Assembly: GCA_036274695.1 (NCBI GenBank)
Contig: DASUFF010000044.1
Coordinates: 1-64,000 of the forward strand
DNA length: 64,000 bases
Direction of reading: 5' to 3'
DNA from: DASUFF01 sp036274695
Lineage (GTDB): Bacteria > UBA10199 > JACPAL01 > GCA-016699445
The first letter of the stretch is position 1. The number at the start of each line of letters is the position of its first letter. The notes beneath the pieces were generated by a model, which saw only the letters and a list, made by a program, of their open reading frames with translations, was not told the origin of the DNA and searched no databases. A program made the position numbers and the translations under genes. Below, piece after piece: positions 7,310 to 15,171 of this stretch.

Positions 7310-9334
7310 TCACATCATGTCTACGGGATCCACGTTAATGAGCATCTTCATACTCGAGGGTAAGTCATCCCGCTCGAAATCGTCAAGGAGGGCGGCGAGT
7401 TGGGGCTGCAGGCGGGCGTAGCGCCCGGTCTTGATCAGGACGTGCCAACGCGCCCGTCCCCGGACGGTTTCGATGGGGCAGGGGGCGGGGCCCAGAAGGC
7501 AGTCCGGTCCGGATAAGACGCGTTCCAGGCGGCGGCTCAAGGTTTCGAAGACCTTGCGGACGCGGTCGGGTTGGGCGTCCGAAAGGCGGATCTCGATCAG
7601 GCGGTTGAAGGGCGGGTAACCCGCCTCCCGGCGATGGCCCAGCTCCGTCTCCGAAAAGGCGAGGCCGTCGTGCGTGGCGGCGGCGACTAAACTCTCGTGG
7701 CCGGGCCGGTAGGTCTGGATCAGCACGCGCCCCGGCCGATCGGCCCGTCCGGCGCGGCCGGAGACTTGTGTGACGATCTGATAGGTGCGTTCCGCCGCTC
7801 GAAAATCGGGAAGATGCAGGCCCACGTCGGCGTCCAGGATGCCGACCAAGGTCAGATTCGGATAATCGTGGCCCTTGGTGATCATCTGCGTGCCCACGAG
7901 CACGTCGATCTCCCGGTTCTTCATCTTTTCCAAAACGTCCAACCATTGGCCGCCGCCGGCGGAATCCCGGTCCAGCCGCGTGACGCGCGCCTTGGGGAAG
8001 AAGCGTTTGATTTCCGAGGCCACCTTCTCCGTTCCGAAACCCTTCAGGGCGAAGGTGCCCTTCCCGCACTCGGGGCAGACGGGCGTATAGTCCCGCGAAT
8101 CGTCGCAATAGTGACACACCAGTAGGGGCGAGGTCGCCTCGGCCCCGCGCGACCGATGCAGCGTCAGGCTCACGTCGCACTGATCGCAGGACGGCACGTG
8201 GCCGCAGGCCGGGCACAGCACGAAGGGAGCGAAGCCGCGGCGGTTGACGAAGAGGAGGGTCTGCTCGCGGCGGGCGAGCGTCTGCTCGAGGGCGTCCAGC
8301 AATTGCGGGGAGAAGATGGCGTCCTTCAGGGCTTCATGGCGGCGGTCGATGGTTGCGATTGCGGGCAGCGAGACGCCGGCGGGGCGCGCGGTGAGCTCGA
8401 TCTTTTTCATCTTTCCCTGGATGGCCCGCTGCAGCGACTCCAGCGACGGCGTGGCCGATCCCAGGACGACGGCGAGTTTTTCCTCCGAGGCGCGCCAGAG
8501 GGCCAGGTCGCGGGCGTGATAGCAGAAGCGCTCCTCCTGCTTGTAGGACGGGTCGTGCTCCTCGTCGACGATAAGGAGCTTTAAGTTCGGCATCGGCAGG
8601 AAGATCCCCGACCGCGTGGCGACGATGACTCGGTGGCGTCCTTCGCGCGCGGCGGTCCAGACCTGCCGGCGTTGGGCGTTGGTCAGGGCGCTGTGGTAGG
8701 CGGCGATTTCCTCCTTTTCCCCCAGGCTGCGAAAGCGTCCCAAGAGCTGGGGCGTGAGGCCGATCTCCGGTACTAAGACCAGCACCTGCCCTCCCCGGTC
8801 CAAGGCGCTTCGGGCGGCCTTCAGGTAGACCTCAGTCTTTCCGCTGCCGGTGATGCCGCGCAGGAGGATCGGAAGGCCGGGCTTTTCCAAAACCTCATCG
8901 ATCGCGGCGCACGCCGTCTTTTGTTCTTCATTTAAAGGCGGCGGTTCGGGGACGTGGAAGGCCTCCCGTTCCGGAGAACGCTTGCGCGGCTTGGACTCCC
9001 GGCGCTTTTCAAAGGCGTCGGGCGGGGAGAGATGCCGGAGCACCTCGCCGATCGGCGTCAGGTAATAGGCGGCGGCCCATCGCAAGAGCTTGATCTGGGA
9101 CGGGATCAGCAGCGTGGTTTCGGAGATCTCGGCGACGTCCCTCAGTTTGAGGCCTTTGGCCCTGTCCGGTTGGGAAGGCTCGCCCAGGACGACGCCGGAG
9201 ACCGTCTTGTTCCCCAGGGGCACGCGCGCGACGGCGCCCGGCCGGGCCCGGTCGGCCAGGTGGTCGGGGAGGCGGTAGAGCAAGGGGTGCCGTAGGGCGA
9301 GGGGGAGGACGATTTCGACAAGACGTTCGGTCAC
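7310..9334 (-). CDS. priA: Primosomal replication-restart helicase PriA
   Basis: 674 aa, slightly short for the family. Walker A GITGSGKTEVYL and the DEEH box in LIVDEEHDPSYKQ identify the superfamily 2 helicase core. Cysteine pairs (CPAC, CDQC, CHYC, CPEC) form the zinc-binding insertion, and helicase motifs VSGRAGR and GTQMITKGHDYP follow. It reloads the replisome at stalled forks. The start is a GTG; a weak ribosome binding site leaves the exact start uncertain. Confidence 0.93.
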   Translation of the reverse strand: MTERLVEIVLPLALRHPLLYRLPDHLADRARPGAVARVPLGNKTVSGVVLGEPSQPDRAKGLKLRDVAEISETTLLIPSQIKLLRWAAAYYLTPIGEVLRHLSPPDAFEKRRESKPRKRSPEREAFHVPEPPPLNEEQKTACAAIDEVLEKPGLPILLRGITGSGKTEVYLKAARSALDRGGQVLVLVPEIGLTPQLLGRFRSLGEKEEIAAYHSALTNAQRRQVWTAAREGRHRVIVATRSGIFLPMPNLKLLIVDEEHDPSYKQEERFCYHARDLALWRASEEKLAVVLGSATPSLESLQRAIQGKMKKIELTARPAGVSLPAIATIDRRHEALKDAIFSPQLLDALEQTLARREQTLLFVNRRGFAPFVLCPACGHVPSCDQCDVSLTLHRSRGAEATSPLLVCHYCDDSRDYTPVCPECGKGTFALKGFGTEKVASEIKRFFPKARVTRLDRDSAGGGQWLDVLEKMKNREIDVLVGTQMITKGHDYPNLTLVGILDADVGLHLPDFRAAERTYQIVTQVSGRAGRADRPGRVLIQTYRPGHESLVAAATHDGLAFSETELGHRREAGYPPFNRLIEIRLSDAQPDRVRKVFETLSRRLERVLSGPDCLLGPAPCPIETVRGRARWHVLIKTGRYARLQPQLAALLDDFERDDLPSSMKMLINVDPVDMM

Positions 9335-9413
9335 ATCCCCGGTCTAACGCAGCCGCCTCCCCGAAGGAAAAGATTTGTTTTCGCCGGGGGCATTCAGTAA
9401 GTACACTGCCTCT

Positions 9414-9520
9414 TCCGGCAGGATCGGGGCCGGGGCGTAGCTCAGCCTGGTAGAGCGCTTGCTTCGGGAGCAAGAGGTCCCGAGTTCAAATCTCGGCGCC
9501 CCGACCCGGATCCTGCCGGA
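9414..9520 (+). promoter_or_regulatory. 12-bp inverted repeat enclosing tRNA-Pro
   Basis: TCCGGCAGGATC (9414-9425) is the exact reverse complement of GATCCTGCCGGA (9509-9520). In the precursor these arms could extend the acceptor stem, separated from it by 5 and 4 unpaired bases. This could be a processing helix or a transcript-end structure; there is no T-run after it. Confidence 0.5.
9431..9504 (+). tRNA. tRNA-Pro (anticodon CGG)
   Basis: The cloverleaf is complete: acceptor CGGGGCG/CGCCCCG, D arm around GTAGCTCAGCCTGGTAGAGC, anticodon stem CTTGC/GCAAG with loop TTCGGGA (anticodon CGG at 9465-9467), and T arm with GTTCAAATC. The C1-G72 pair and A73 are the bacterial tRNA-Pro identity elements. 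CCA is not encoded; ACC follows directly. Confidence 0.95.
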
Positions 9521-9832
9521 TCACTCACCCTCCGGCTTCAACTTGAAAGCCGCAAACGTTCGAAAATTCCTTTCAATCTCGCGGACGTCCAGGCCCAGGC
9601 ATCGGTCCGGCAGGTTTTTCAATTTCTCCAGACCCGCCTTGTGCATCTTGGCCGCGCCTCCCGGAATTCCGCTGTCCCGTTTCAGGTAGGCCACGGCGAT
9701 CTGGATCAAGGCCTGCAGCAGGCGCTTCTCGTTGCCCTCGGCGTCGTTCCACGCCTCCTCCCAGATCTCGTGGGCGTCGAAGAAGAGGCCGTCGTTGAAA
9801 AGGCGGACGCCTTGTCGGAATTGTTCCTTCAT
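9521..9832 (-). CDS. DUF309 family protein
   Basis: 103 aa, a small helical protein. The DUF309 signature FNDGLFFDAHEIWEEAW is near residue 12 and the second helix pair ALIQIAVAYLKRD follows. The conserved His and Glu suggest a metal-binding or catalytic site, but no biochemical role is established. It overlaps the upstream NYN nuclease gene by 4 bp. Confidence 0.85.
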   Translation of the reverse strand: MKEQFRQGVRLFNDGLFFDAHEIWEEAWNDAEGNEKRLLQALIQIAVAYLKRDSGIPGGAAKMHKAGLEKLKNLPDRCLGLDVREIERNFRTFAAFKLKPEGE

Positions 9833-10311
9833 TCTCCGTCATCCGGGTTTTTCGTCAGCCGCGCGAGGGCTCGCCGTTTGGCCCGCCCGAAGCGCCGGGA
9901 GGGATCAGTTTCGAAATTTTCCGGATGGTCCACTGCGATCTGGAATTCCTTCGAGTTCAAAACCCCGCAGCCCTTCTTTTCGGCGTGCCGCATGACCTCG
10001 ATGTCGGAGGAGACGACGATGGCCGCCGGTCCCCATTGGGAAGCCGCGGCTTTGATCCAATCGTCCGCCCGCTGGCCGCTCGCGGTGAAGACGACGCGGA
10101 AACCTCGGTCGATGGATTCGGTGGGTCGGGAGGCGTCGGTCTTATAGGCGTCGAAGACCACCGAGACGTCGAACTCCTTCAATTGGGGCCTTTTCGCCAG
10201 CCATTCCAAGACCGCCGTTCGGCCCTTGTCGTGGCCGCGGATGGCCTCATCCCGGAACAGGCGGTCCTGCCAGAGGAAGTTATAGCCGTCGATGAGGATC
10301 CGGGTGGCCAT
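9829..10311 (-). CDS. NYN-domain (YacP-like) ribonuclease
   Basis: 160 aa from the ATG at 10311 (MATRILIDGYNFLW); an upstream start at 10335 would add eight residues before the first core strand. Acidic residues of the NYN/PIN fold are visible: LIDGYN, VVFDAYK, ADDWI and IVVSSDIEV. YacP-type proteins are predicted RNases of mRNA turnover or RNA maturation. It is coupled to the DUF309 gene and near a tRNA gene. Confidence 0.8.
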   Translation of the reverse strand: MATRILIDGYNFLWQDRLFRDEAIRGHDKGRTAVLEWLAKRPQLKEFDVSVVFDAYKTDASRPTESIDRGFRVVFTASGQRADDWIKAAASQWGPAAIVVSSDIEVMRHAEKKGCGVLNSKEFQIAVDHPENFETDPSRRFGRAKRRALARLTKNPDDGE

Positions 10312-10406
10312 GACGCAAATTAAGCGGAAGCCCAAATCCGGCGCAACTCCCTTCCCGGTCCGACGAAGAGGAGGACATCTCGGGTGGACTGTCTTAAGGA
10401 GTCTTT

Positions 10407-10949
10407 ATGGGTGACCTAGACGTCGTGGCCTTGAACCGGGTCCTGAAGTGGATCGGGCTCGAGATGACCTCCCCGCAGGAAGTCCGCGTCCTCGCCGACC
10501 CCTCCCAGGGGCCTTATGTCCGGAAACCTCAAACCCTAGTCGGCGTCTTCACCGATCCCGCCCCTAACGGCGGATATGCGTTGAGCCGGACGCCCCAACT
10601 GGACCGCATCGTGCGGTCCTTCGCGCCGCTGGGGACCTCCGTTTGGACGGAAAGCCCTCTTCCGAGCCCCGCGGAGAAGCGGGCCATCTTGGACACCGTG
10701 CGCACTCAGATGCAGATCCCCGGCGCCGATGCCTCCTCCCGTCACGGACGCATCCTGGCGACGACCCTCTACTGGAACGCCGTCAAGTCGCTTCGATTAA
10801 GCCCCTCCGAGGCCCGCCGCGAGGCCGCGACCCTTCGCGGGATCATCGAGACGCGCAAGCAAGCCTCCGACCAGCCGTCCCAGGAAATCGCCCGTAATGC
10901 GGCGCTGGCCCTCGCGGTATTGATCGAAGCCTATCCGAATGCTAAATAA
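10407..10949 (+). CDS. Hypothetical protein heading the AstA operon
   Basis: 180 aa, soluble, no signal peptide. It has a strong ribosome binding site (AAGGAG, 5 bp spacing). The C-terminal half is helical (RGIIETRKQASDQ, RNAALALAVLIEAY). No family is recognised. It ends 6 bp before the M20 deacylase start and is likely the first gene of the operon to 14679. Confidence 0.65.
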   Translation: MGDLDVVALNRVLKWIGLEMTSPQEVRVLADPSQGPYVRKPQTLVGVFTDPAPNGGYALSRTPQLDRIVRSFAPLGTSVWTESPLPSPAEKRAILDTVRTQMQIPGADASSRHGRILATTLYWNAVKSLRLSPSEARREAATLRGIIETRKQASDQPSQEIARNAALALAVLIEAYPNAK

Positions 10950-10955
10950 GAGGAC

Positions 10956-12278
10956 GTGCTCTTCGACCTGCTCGCGGAATCCCGAAAAATCATCGGCATC
11001 GACACCTCGGGGTCCAAAGGGACCCGGTCCCTCGTCCGTCATCTCCTTCCGTATTGCGAGGCGATCGGCCTGAAAGCGGAACTTCTGGGGCCCCGGTCCG
11101 GCCGCGAGGCGGACGTGAACCTGGTGGCCCATACGGTCCGGAAGGGCTCCAAAAACCTGTGCCCCGGCGGGCTCGCCCTCGTCACGCACCTGGACACCGT
11201 GCCCGGCGGCGAGCCGGCGTATTGGACCGAGACCGGCGGCGATCCCTGGAAGGCGACGTTGAAGGAAGACAGGCTCTACGGGCTGGGCAGCGCGGACACC
11301 AAACTCGATTTTCTCTGCAAGCTCCTCGCCCTGGAAAAGGTGGGGGTGAAGAACCTCAAGACGCCGGTCGCCTTGATCGGCACGTTCGGCGAGGAAAGAT
11401 CCCTGGGCGGCGCGCGCTGGCTGAGGGACAGCGGGCGGCTGACTCCGAAGTTCGCCGCCATCGGCGAACCGTGCGAGCTGAAGGCCGTGGTCGCCCACAA
11501 GGGCATCCTTTACATGAGGGCCCTGTTTAAGACGCAGGTGGGAGGAAAGCGCTCGTCGCCGTTCATCACCGAACACTTCCGCGGCAAGGCGGCGCACGGT
11601 TCCATGCCCCATCTCGGGGAAAACGCCATCGAGAAGGCGATCCGTTGGATGCGTGACCGGAAGGGTACGGAGGTCGCCGAAATCCAGGGGGGGACGGTCC
11701 ACAACGTCGTCCCTGAATCCTGCCGCGTGTCGGTGCAGGAAGGGGAGGGGCCCGCCCCGCGCGCGAACTTCCTCGTCACTTTCCTCGCGTATTTGGAGAA
11801 GGCGCGGGCCTATCTGAAGACGCACCGGAACGAGGACTTCGATCCTCCTTATACGACGGACAACGTCGGCGTCGTCCGCATGCCGGACGTCGAAACCATC
11901 GAGATCGAATTCGACTTCCGCCTGATCCCGGAGACGGATGAAAAGACGCTTTTGGAGATCTTCGAATCTTTCGAACACGAGGTACCCGGAGGGAAGATCG
12001 AAAAGATCCGATCCAATCCGCCGCTCAACACCGCCAAAAACTCCGAGATGGTGCGGCGCATCGGCCGCGCCCAGACGGCCGTCCGTCTGCACAAGGCCTT
12101 CGTGGTCAAGTCCGGCAACACCGAGGGCCCGATCTTCGCGGAGATGGGGGCCCAGGCCGTCGTCACCGGGCCCGGCCGGTCGGTCGGCAACATCCATGCG
12201 CCCAACGAGCACAACGAGGTTTCCCAAATCCTCAAGGCCGTGGATTTCTACACGGCGTTTCTAAAGGGATTCTGCTAA
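10956..12278 (+). CDS. M20-family deacylase (ArgE/DapE-like)
   Basis: 440 aa from a GTG start after AAGAGGA. Zinc-ligand motifs are in order: VTHLDTVPGG, GLGSADTK, GTFGEERSLGG, IGEPCELK and NIHAPNEHNE near the C-terminus. The dimerisation lid (HGSMPHLGENAIEKAI) is present. Family members hydrolyse N-acyl amino acids such as N-acetylornithine or N-succinyl-diaminopimelate. Here, upstream of an arginine N-succinyltransferase and a pentein, a succinylornithine-type substrate is plausible but unproven. Confidence 0.85.
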   Translation: MLFDLLAESRKIIGIDTSGSKGTRSLVRHLLPYCEAIGLKAELLGPRSGREADVNLVAHTVRKGSKNLCPGGLALVTHLDTVPGGEPAYWTETGGDPWKATLKEDRLYGLGSADTKLDFLCKLLALEKVGVKNLKTPVALIGTFGEERSLGGARWLRDSGRLTPKFAAIGEPCELKAVVAHKGILYMRALFKTQVGGKRSSPFITEHFRGKAAHGSMPHLGENAIEKAIRWMRDRKGTEVAEIQGGTVHNVVPESCRVSVQEGEGPAPRANFLVTFLAYLEKARAYLKTHRNEDFDPPYTTDNVGVVRMPDVETIEIEFDFRLIPETDEKTLLEIFESFEHEVPGGKIEKIRSNPPLNTAKNSEMVRRIGRAQTAVRLHKAFVVKSGNTEGPIFAEMGAQAVVTGPGRSVGNIHAPNEHNEVSQILKAVDFYTAFLKGFC

Positions 12279-12283
12279 AATCT

Positions 12284-12326
12284 ACCTCCCCAACCCCTCC
12301 TTAATAAGGAGGGGCTTAGGGGAGGT
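12284..12326 (+). repeat. Solo copy of the ACCTCCCC palindromic repeat
   Basis: A 43-bp imperfect palindrome: ACCTCCCC, then CCCCTCCTTA, and after the AT centre AAGGAGGGG and GGGGAGGT. It matches the copies at 14657 and 15119. It sits between the M20 gene and astA, and its right arm supplies purine-rich sequence just before the astA start. No DUF559 gene accompanies it, so it looks like a non-autonomous copy. Confidence 0.8.
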
Positions 12327-12333
12327 GGCCTTT

Positions 12334-13179
12334 ATGTCTTACATGATCCGACCCGCACGTCTGCTCGACGCCGACACGCTGTCCGACCTCTCGGGCTCTC
12401 TCTCGGCCCGCGGCTTTCTCACCCTCCCGGCCAAGCCCGAAGAGTTGGAGCGGTTGATCGCCGTCTCGGAGCAGTCCTTCCGGGGGGCGCTCAAGGACCC
12501 CGACCAGGGCCGCTACGTCTTCGTGATGGAGGACATGGGCAAACGGCGCGTGATCGGCTGCTCGCTCATCGTCGCGCGCCACGGCACGGAAGACTCGCCC
12601 CACCTGTATTTTCAGGTCGACGAGGAGAAGGGGACGATCAACTTTCAGTCCGATCCCGTCGGCCGCACGGAATTGGGGGGCTTGATCCTGGACCCGGCCT
12701 ACCGCGGCAAGCCGGCGAAGCTGGGCAAGGGCCTGTCGCTGATCCGCCTCCTTTATATCAAACGGAATCCCAAGCTCTTTAAGGACGACCTGCTGGCGGA
12801 GTTCCTCCCGCCCTTCACCCCCGACGGCAAATCGCACTTGTGGGAATCGCTCGGCCGGCGCCTGACCGGCATGGGCTACCGCGAGGCCGACGAAAAATCC
12901 CGGCGCGACAAGCGCTTCGTCCTCTCTCTCTTCCCGCGCGGGCCGATCCTCGTCAGCTCGCTCTCGGAGGAGGCTCAGATGTCCATCGGCGTCGTCGGCT
13001 CGGAGACGGAAGGGGCGGTGAAGATGCTCAAATCCGTCGGATTCGAGTACCTCCGCCAGATCGACCCCTTCGACGGCGGGCCGCATTATGGAGCGAAGAA
13101 GGACGCGGTGAAATACGACGTCGTGGAAGATTTCCTCTTCGAACAGACGGAGATCAAATGGATGTTCACGCCGTCTTGA
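12334..13179 (+). CDS. astA: Arginine N-succinyltransferase (AstA family)
   Basis: 281 aa from the ATG at 12334 (MSYMIRPARLLD); an in-frame GTG at 12325 lies inside the palindrome. It has an AstA-type GNAT core: RPARLLDADTL, VIGCSLIVARHG, TELGGLILDPAYRG, the LWESLGRRLTGMGYREAD block and PIL. AstA moves succinyl from succinyl-CoA to arginine, the first step of ammonia-releasing arginine catabolism. It is shorter than typical AstA (about 340 aa), ending in KWMFTPS. The gene overlaps the pentein gene, so the products probably work in sequence. Confidence 0.85.
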   Translation: MSYMIRPARLLDADTLSDLSGSLSARGFLTLPAKPEELERLIAVSEQSFRGALKDPDQGRYVFVMEDMGKRRVIGCSLIVARHGTEDSPHLYFQVDEEKGTINFQSDPVGRTELGGLILDPAYRGKPAKLGKGLSLIRLLYIKRNPKLFKDDLLAEFLPPFTPDGKSHLWESLGRRLTGMGYREADEKSRRDKRFVLSLFPRGPILVSSLSEEAQMSIGVVGSETEGAVKMLKSVGFEYLRQIDPFDGGPHYGAKKDAVKYDVVEDFLFEQTEIKWMFTPS

Positions 13180-14066
13180 TGGGGGATCCCTCCGAGTTTC
13201 ACATCGCCGGAGGCGCGAACCCCTTCACGCGGACCTGGTGGGGGCGGAAGAAATACGTCAACCGCATGAAGGCGATCGAACAGTGGAAGGCCCTTCACGA
13301 CCTTCTGATCTCGATGGGGCTCAAGGTCCTCACCCTCCCCGCATCCCACGAAAATCCCGGCCTCGTGTACCCCGCCAACTACGGCGTGCGGCTGGGCAAC
13401 GCCTACGTCCTGTCCAACCTCCTGCCCACGCGCGCCGGCGAGCGGCCGGTCTACGAGCGGTTTTTGAAAAATTTAGGCCTACAGACCGTCTCCATCCGCA
13501 GCCGCTTCGAGGGCGAGGCGGAGTTCTTTCCGGTCGGCAAGCGATGGATCTTCACCTACGGGGCCGTCAAGCAGCAGGGCTTCAAACCCCAATTTTCCAT
13601 CCCGCCCTGGACGCGTGTCTATGGGTTCCGCACGGAGCGACACGCGATGTACGAGCTTCAGAAATACCTGGCCCCCGGGACGGAGATCTTGGATTTCGAG
13701 CTGATCGAGGAGTCGCACTATCACGGCGACACCGTCTTCTGCTCCTTCGGCCCGCACCGGGAATTCTTGATCGCCTACCTGGAAGGCATCTTGGAGGCCG
13801 ACCGCGAACGGTGCCGCCACATCTTTAAGGAGAACTTGATCGTTTTATCGTCGAAGGACGCCTTCTACTATGCCGCCAACTCCTTTCAGGTGGAGACGCC
13901 GGAGGGTTTGAAGCTCATCGTCCCCGAGGGCGTGAGCCGGGCCCTGCTCGATCAGATCCGCGAGCGCGGCGTGACGCCGGTGACCATCGACGTCTCCGAG
14001 TTTTTGAAAAAGGGCGGCGGGGCGGTGAAATGCATGATAGGGGATTTGGGAAAGCTCTCGACTTGA
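13158..14066 (+). CDS. Pentein-fold hydrolase (amidinotransferase/DDAH-like)
   Basis: 302 aa. The start at 13158 (MDVHAVLMGDP) keeps the first conserved strand VLM; a later ATG at 13179 overlaps the astA stop. Pentein hallmarks: NPFTRTW after the first strand, catalytic His in HYHGDTVFC, and catalytic Cys about residue 292 in GGGAVKCMIGDL. Such enzymes cleave guanidino groups (dimethylarginine, arginine, succinylarginine). Coupling to AstA suggests it does AstB's job (N-succinylarginine to succinylornithine), although AstB itself is about 440 aa and this is nearer the DDAH length. Confidence 0.8.
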   Translation: MDVHAVLMGDPSEFHIAGGANPFTRTWWGRKKYVNRMKAIEQWKALHDLLISMGLKVLTLPASHENPGLVYPANYGVRLGNAYVLSNLLPTRAGERPVYERFLKNLGLQTVSIRSRFEGEAEFFPVGKRWIFTYGAVKQQGFKPQFSIPPWTRVYGFRTERHAMYELQKYLAPGTEILDFELIEESHYHGDTVFCSFGPHREFLIAYLEGILEADRERCRHIFKENLIVLSSKDAFYYAANSFQVETPEGLKLIVPEGVSRALLDQIRERGVTPVTIDVSEFLKKGGGAVKCMIGDLGKLST

Positions 14067-14079
14067 GGAGACACGCCGC

Positions 14080-14679
14080 ATGGATCCGGAAAACGTCCGC
14101 CTCGCCGCGCCCGGCGCGGGGCTTCCCTTCCTCGAATACCTGGTCTCCCGCTATTACTGGTTCCCGAAATTTTGCAAAAGCACGACCTGGGACCAGGCGC
14201 ACGCCCTGTTCCAAAAACAGGGCGCCCGTCTGCTCGCCATCGCGCGGGAATTGCCGGAGGGCCAACGGACGATCCGCGTGCTGATCCCGCGCGTTCCGGG
14301 CATCGAGGACAGCTCGCGCCACTGGTCGGTGGCCATGGTGCTGGAGCACCTGATGATCGTCGGCAAACTCATGGGCGAAGGCATCGTCGAATTGACCCAC
14401 GGCCGCATCCCGGACTGGGACATCTCGACGGCGGACGTGAAGCCCCGAGGCGGTTTGGAAGGCTCCGTCGTGATTGCGGACTACGAAAAGTTTCTGAAGC
14501 GTTTCGAACAGCAGGTGATGACGGAGGCGGGCGACCGCGCCTCGGGCGCGCGGCTGAAACATCCCTGGTTCGGGAGGTTAAACGCCCATCAGTGGCTGTG
14601 CTTGGCGGGGGCGCATCAGAAGGTGCACCGGGTTCAGGGGGAGAGGATCAGGAAGAACCTCCCCCAGCCCCCTCCTTAA
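14080..14679 (+). CDS. DinB-like metal-binding protein
   Basis: 199 aa. The helical DinB/YfiT-type bundle has conserved His in RHWSVAMVLEHLMIVG near residue 90 and in NAHQWLCLAGAHQKVH near 180. Family members bind divalent metal and often act as thiol transferases. The ribosome binding site is GAGGAG. The last residues (RKNLPQPPP) and the stop codon lie inside the left palindromic repeat of the DUF559 element, so its original 3' end was probably replaced by insertion. Confidence 0.75.
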   Translation: MDPENVRLAAPGAGLPFLEYLVSRYYWFPKFCKSTTWDQAHALFQKQGARLLAIARELPEGQRTIRVLIPRVPGIEDSSRHWSVAMVLEHLMIVGKLMGEGIVELTHGRIPDWDISTADVKPRGGLEGSVVIADYEKFLKRFEQQVMTEAGDRASGARLKHPWFGRLNAHQWLCLAGAHQKVHRVQGERIRKNLPQPPP

Positions 14680-15091
14680 CAAGGAGGGGGTTCAGATGGC
14701 TGGCTAGTTGGAAGAGGGTGGCTTCTAGGTCTTTGAGAATGGCTTCGTTGGAATAGCGGATCACGTTTAATCCGAGTTCCATAAAATATTTGGTTCTTTC
14801 AGCGTCGTGAAACGCCTGGCGCGGATCCTCGTGAATTTCGCCGTCCACTTCGATGACTAATTTTTGGGATGCGCAGAAAAAATCGGCGACGAAGCGGCCG
14901 ATGCCGTGCTGTCGCCGGAATTTAAGTCCCATAAATTGTTTGGCCCGTAATTTATCCCAGAGTGCGCGCTCCGCCGGCGTCATGTTGGCGCGCAACCGCC
15001 GCTTAACCTCCAACTTATTCCGATCCCCTCGAAGCGCATGCGTCATGGCATCCGTCTCCAAAACAGCAGACGAATCCATCATCGTCACCAA
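14648..15091 (-). CDS. DUF559 (Vsr-like) endonuclease
   Basis: 147 aa from a TTG; later starts at 15079 (ATG) and 15046 (MTHALRGDRN) are equally possible. The PD-(D/E)XK-type core is visible: MTPAERALWDKLRAKQ, KFRRQHGIGRFVADFFC with the catalytic Asp, and LVIEVDGEIHED with ExD. DUF559 proteins resemble very-short-patch-repair nucleases. The C-terminus (NPLLVKEGAGGGSS) is encoded by the left palindromic repeat and a second copy lies upstream of the start, so nuclease and repeats form one unit. It overlaps the convergent DinB-like gene by 32 bp. Confidence 0.8.
   Translation of the reverse strand: MVTMMDSSAVLETDAMTHALRGDRNKLEVKRRLRANMTPAERALWDKLRAKQFMGLKFRRQHGIGRFVADFFCASQKLVIEVDGEIHEDPRQAFHDAERTKYFMELGLNVIRYSNEAILKDLEATLFQLASHLNPLLVKEGAGGGSS
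14657..14692 (+). repeat. Left inverted repeat of the DUF559 element
   Basis: It starts ACCTCCCCC and contains the palindrome CCCCCTCCTTAACAAGGAGG. It is nearly the reverse complement of the copy at 15119-15154. The inner arm is truncated. It encodes the C-termini of two genes at once, DinB-like on the plus strand and DUF559 on the minus strand. Confidence 0.8.
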
Positions 15092-15118
15092 AACCCATTC
15101 AAGTTGTGTCCACGAAAA

Positions 15119-15154
15119 GCCCCCTCCTTGTTAAGGAGGGGGTTGGGGGGAGGT
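15119..15154 (+). repeat. Right inverted repeat of the DUF559 element
   Basis: It contains CCCCCTCCTTGTTAAGGAGG and ends GGGGGGAGGT, mirror-image to the copy at 14657-14692. It lies upstream of the DUF559 start and 18 bp from the end of the CBS gene. Confidence 0.8.
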
Positions 15155-15171
15155 CGTCCCGGGCGGCCCGC

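Larger units (their letters stand above)
14657..15154 (-). mobile_element. Candidate mobile unit: DUF559 nuclease between inverted palindromic repeats
   Basis: About 498 bp bounded by ACCTCCCC on the left and GGGGAGGT on the right, with 36-bp inverted palindromic ends enclosing a single nuclease gene. The layout parallels REP/RAYT units, where a nuclease-family protein is tied to palindromic repeats. The solo copy at 12284 supports dispersal of the repeat. No target-site duplication was evident. Mobility is inferred, not shown. Confidence 0.5.
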
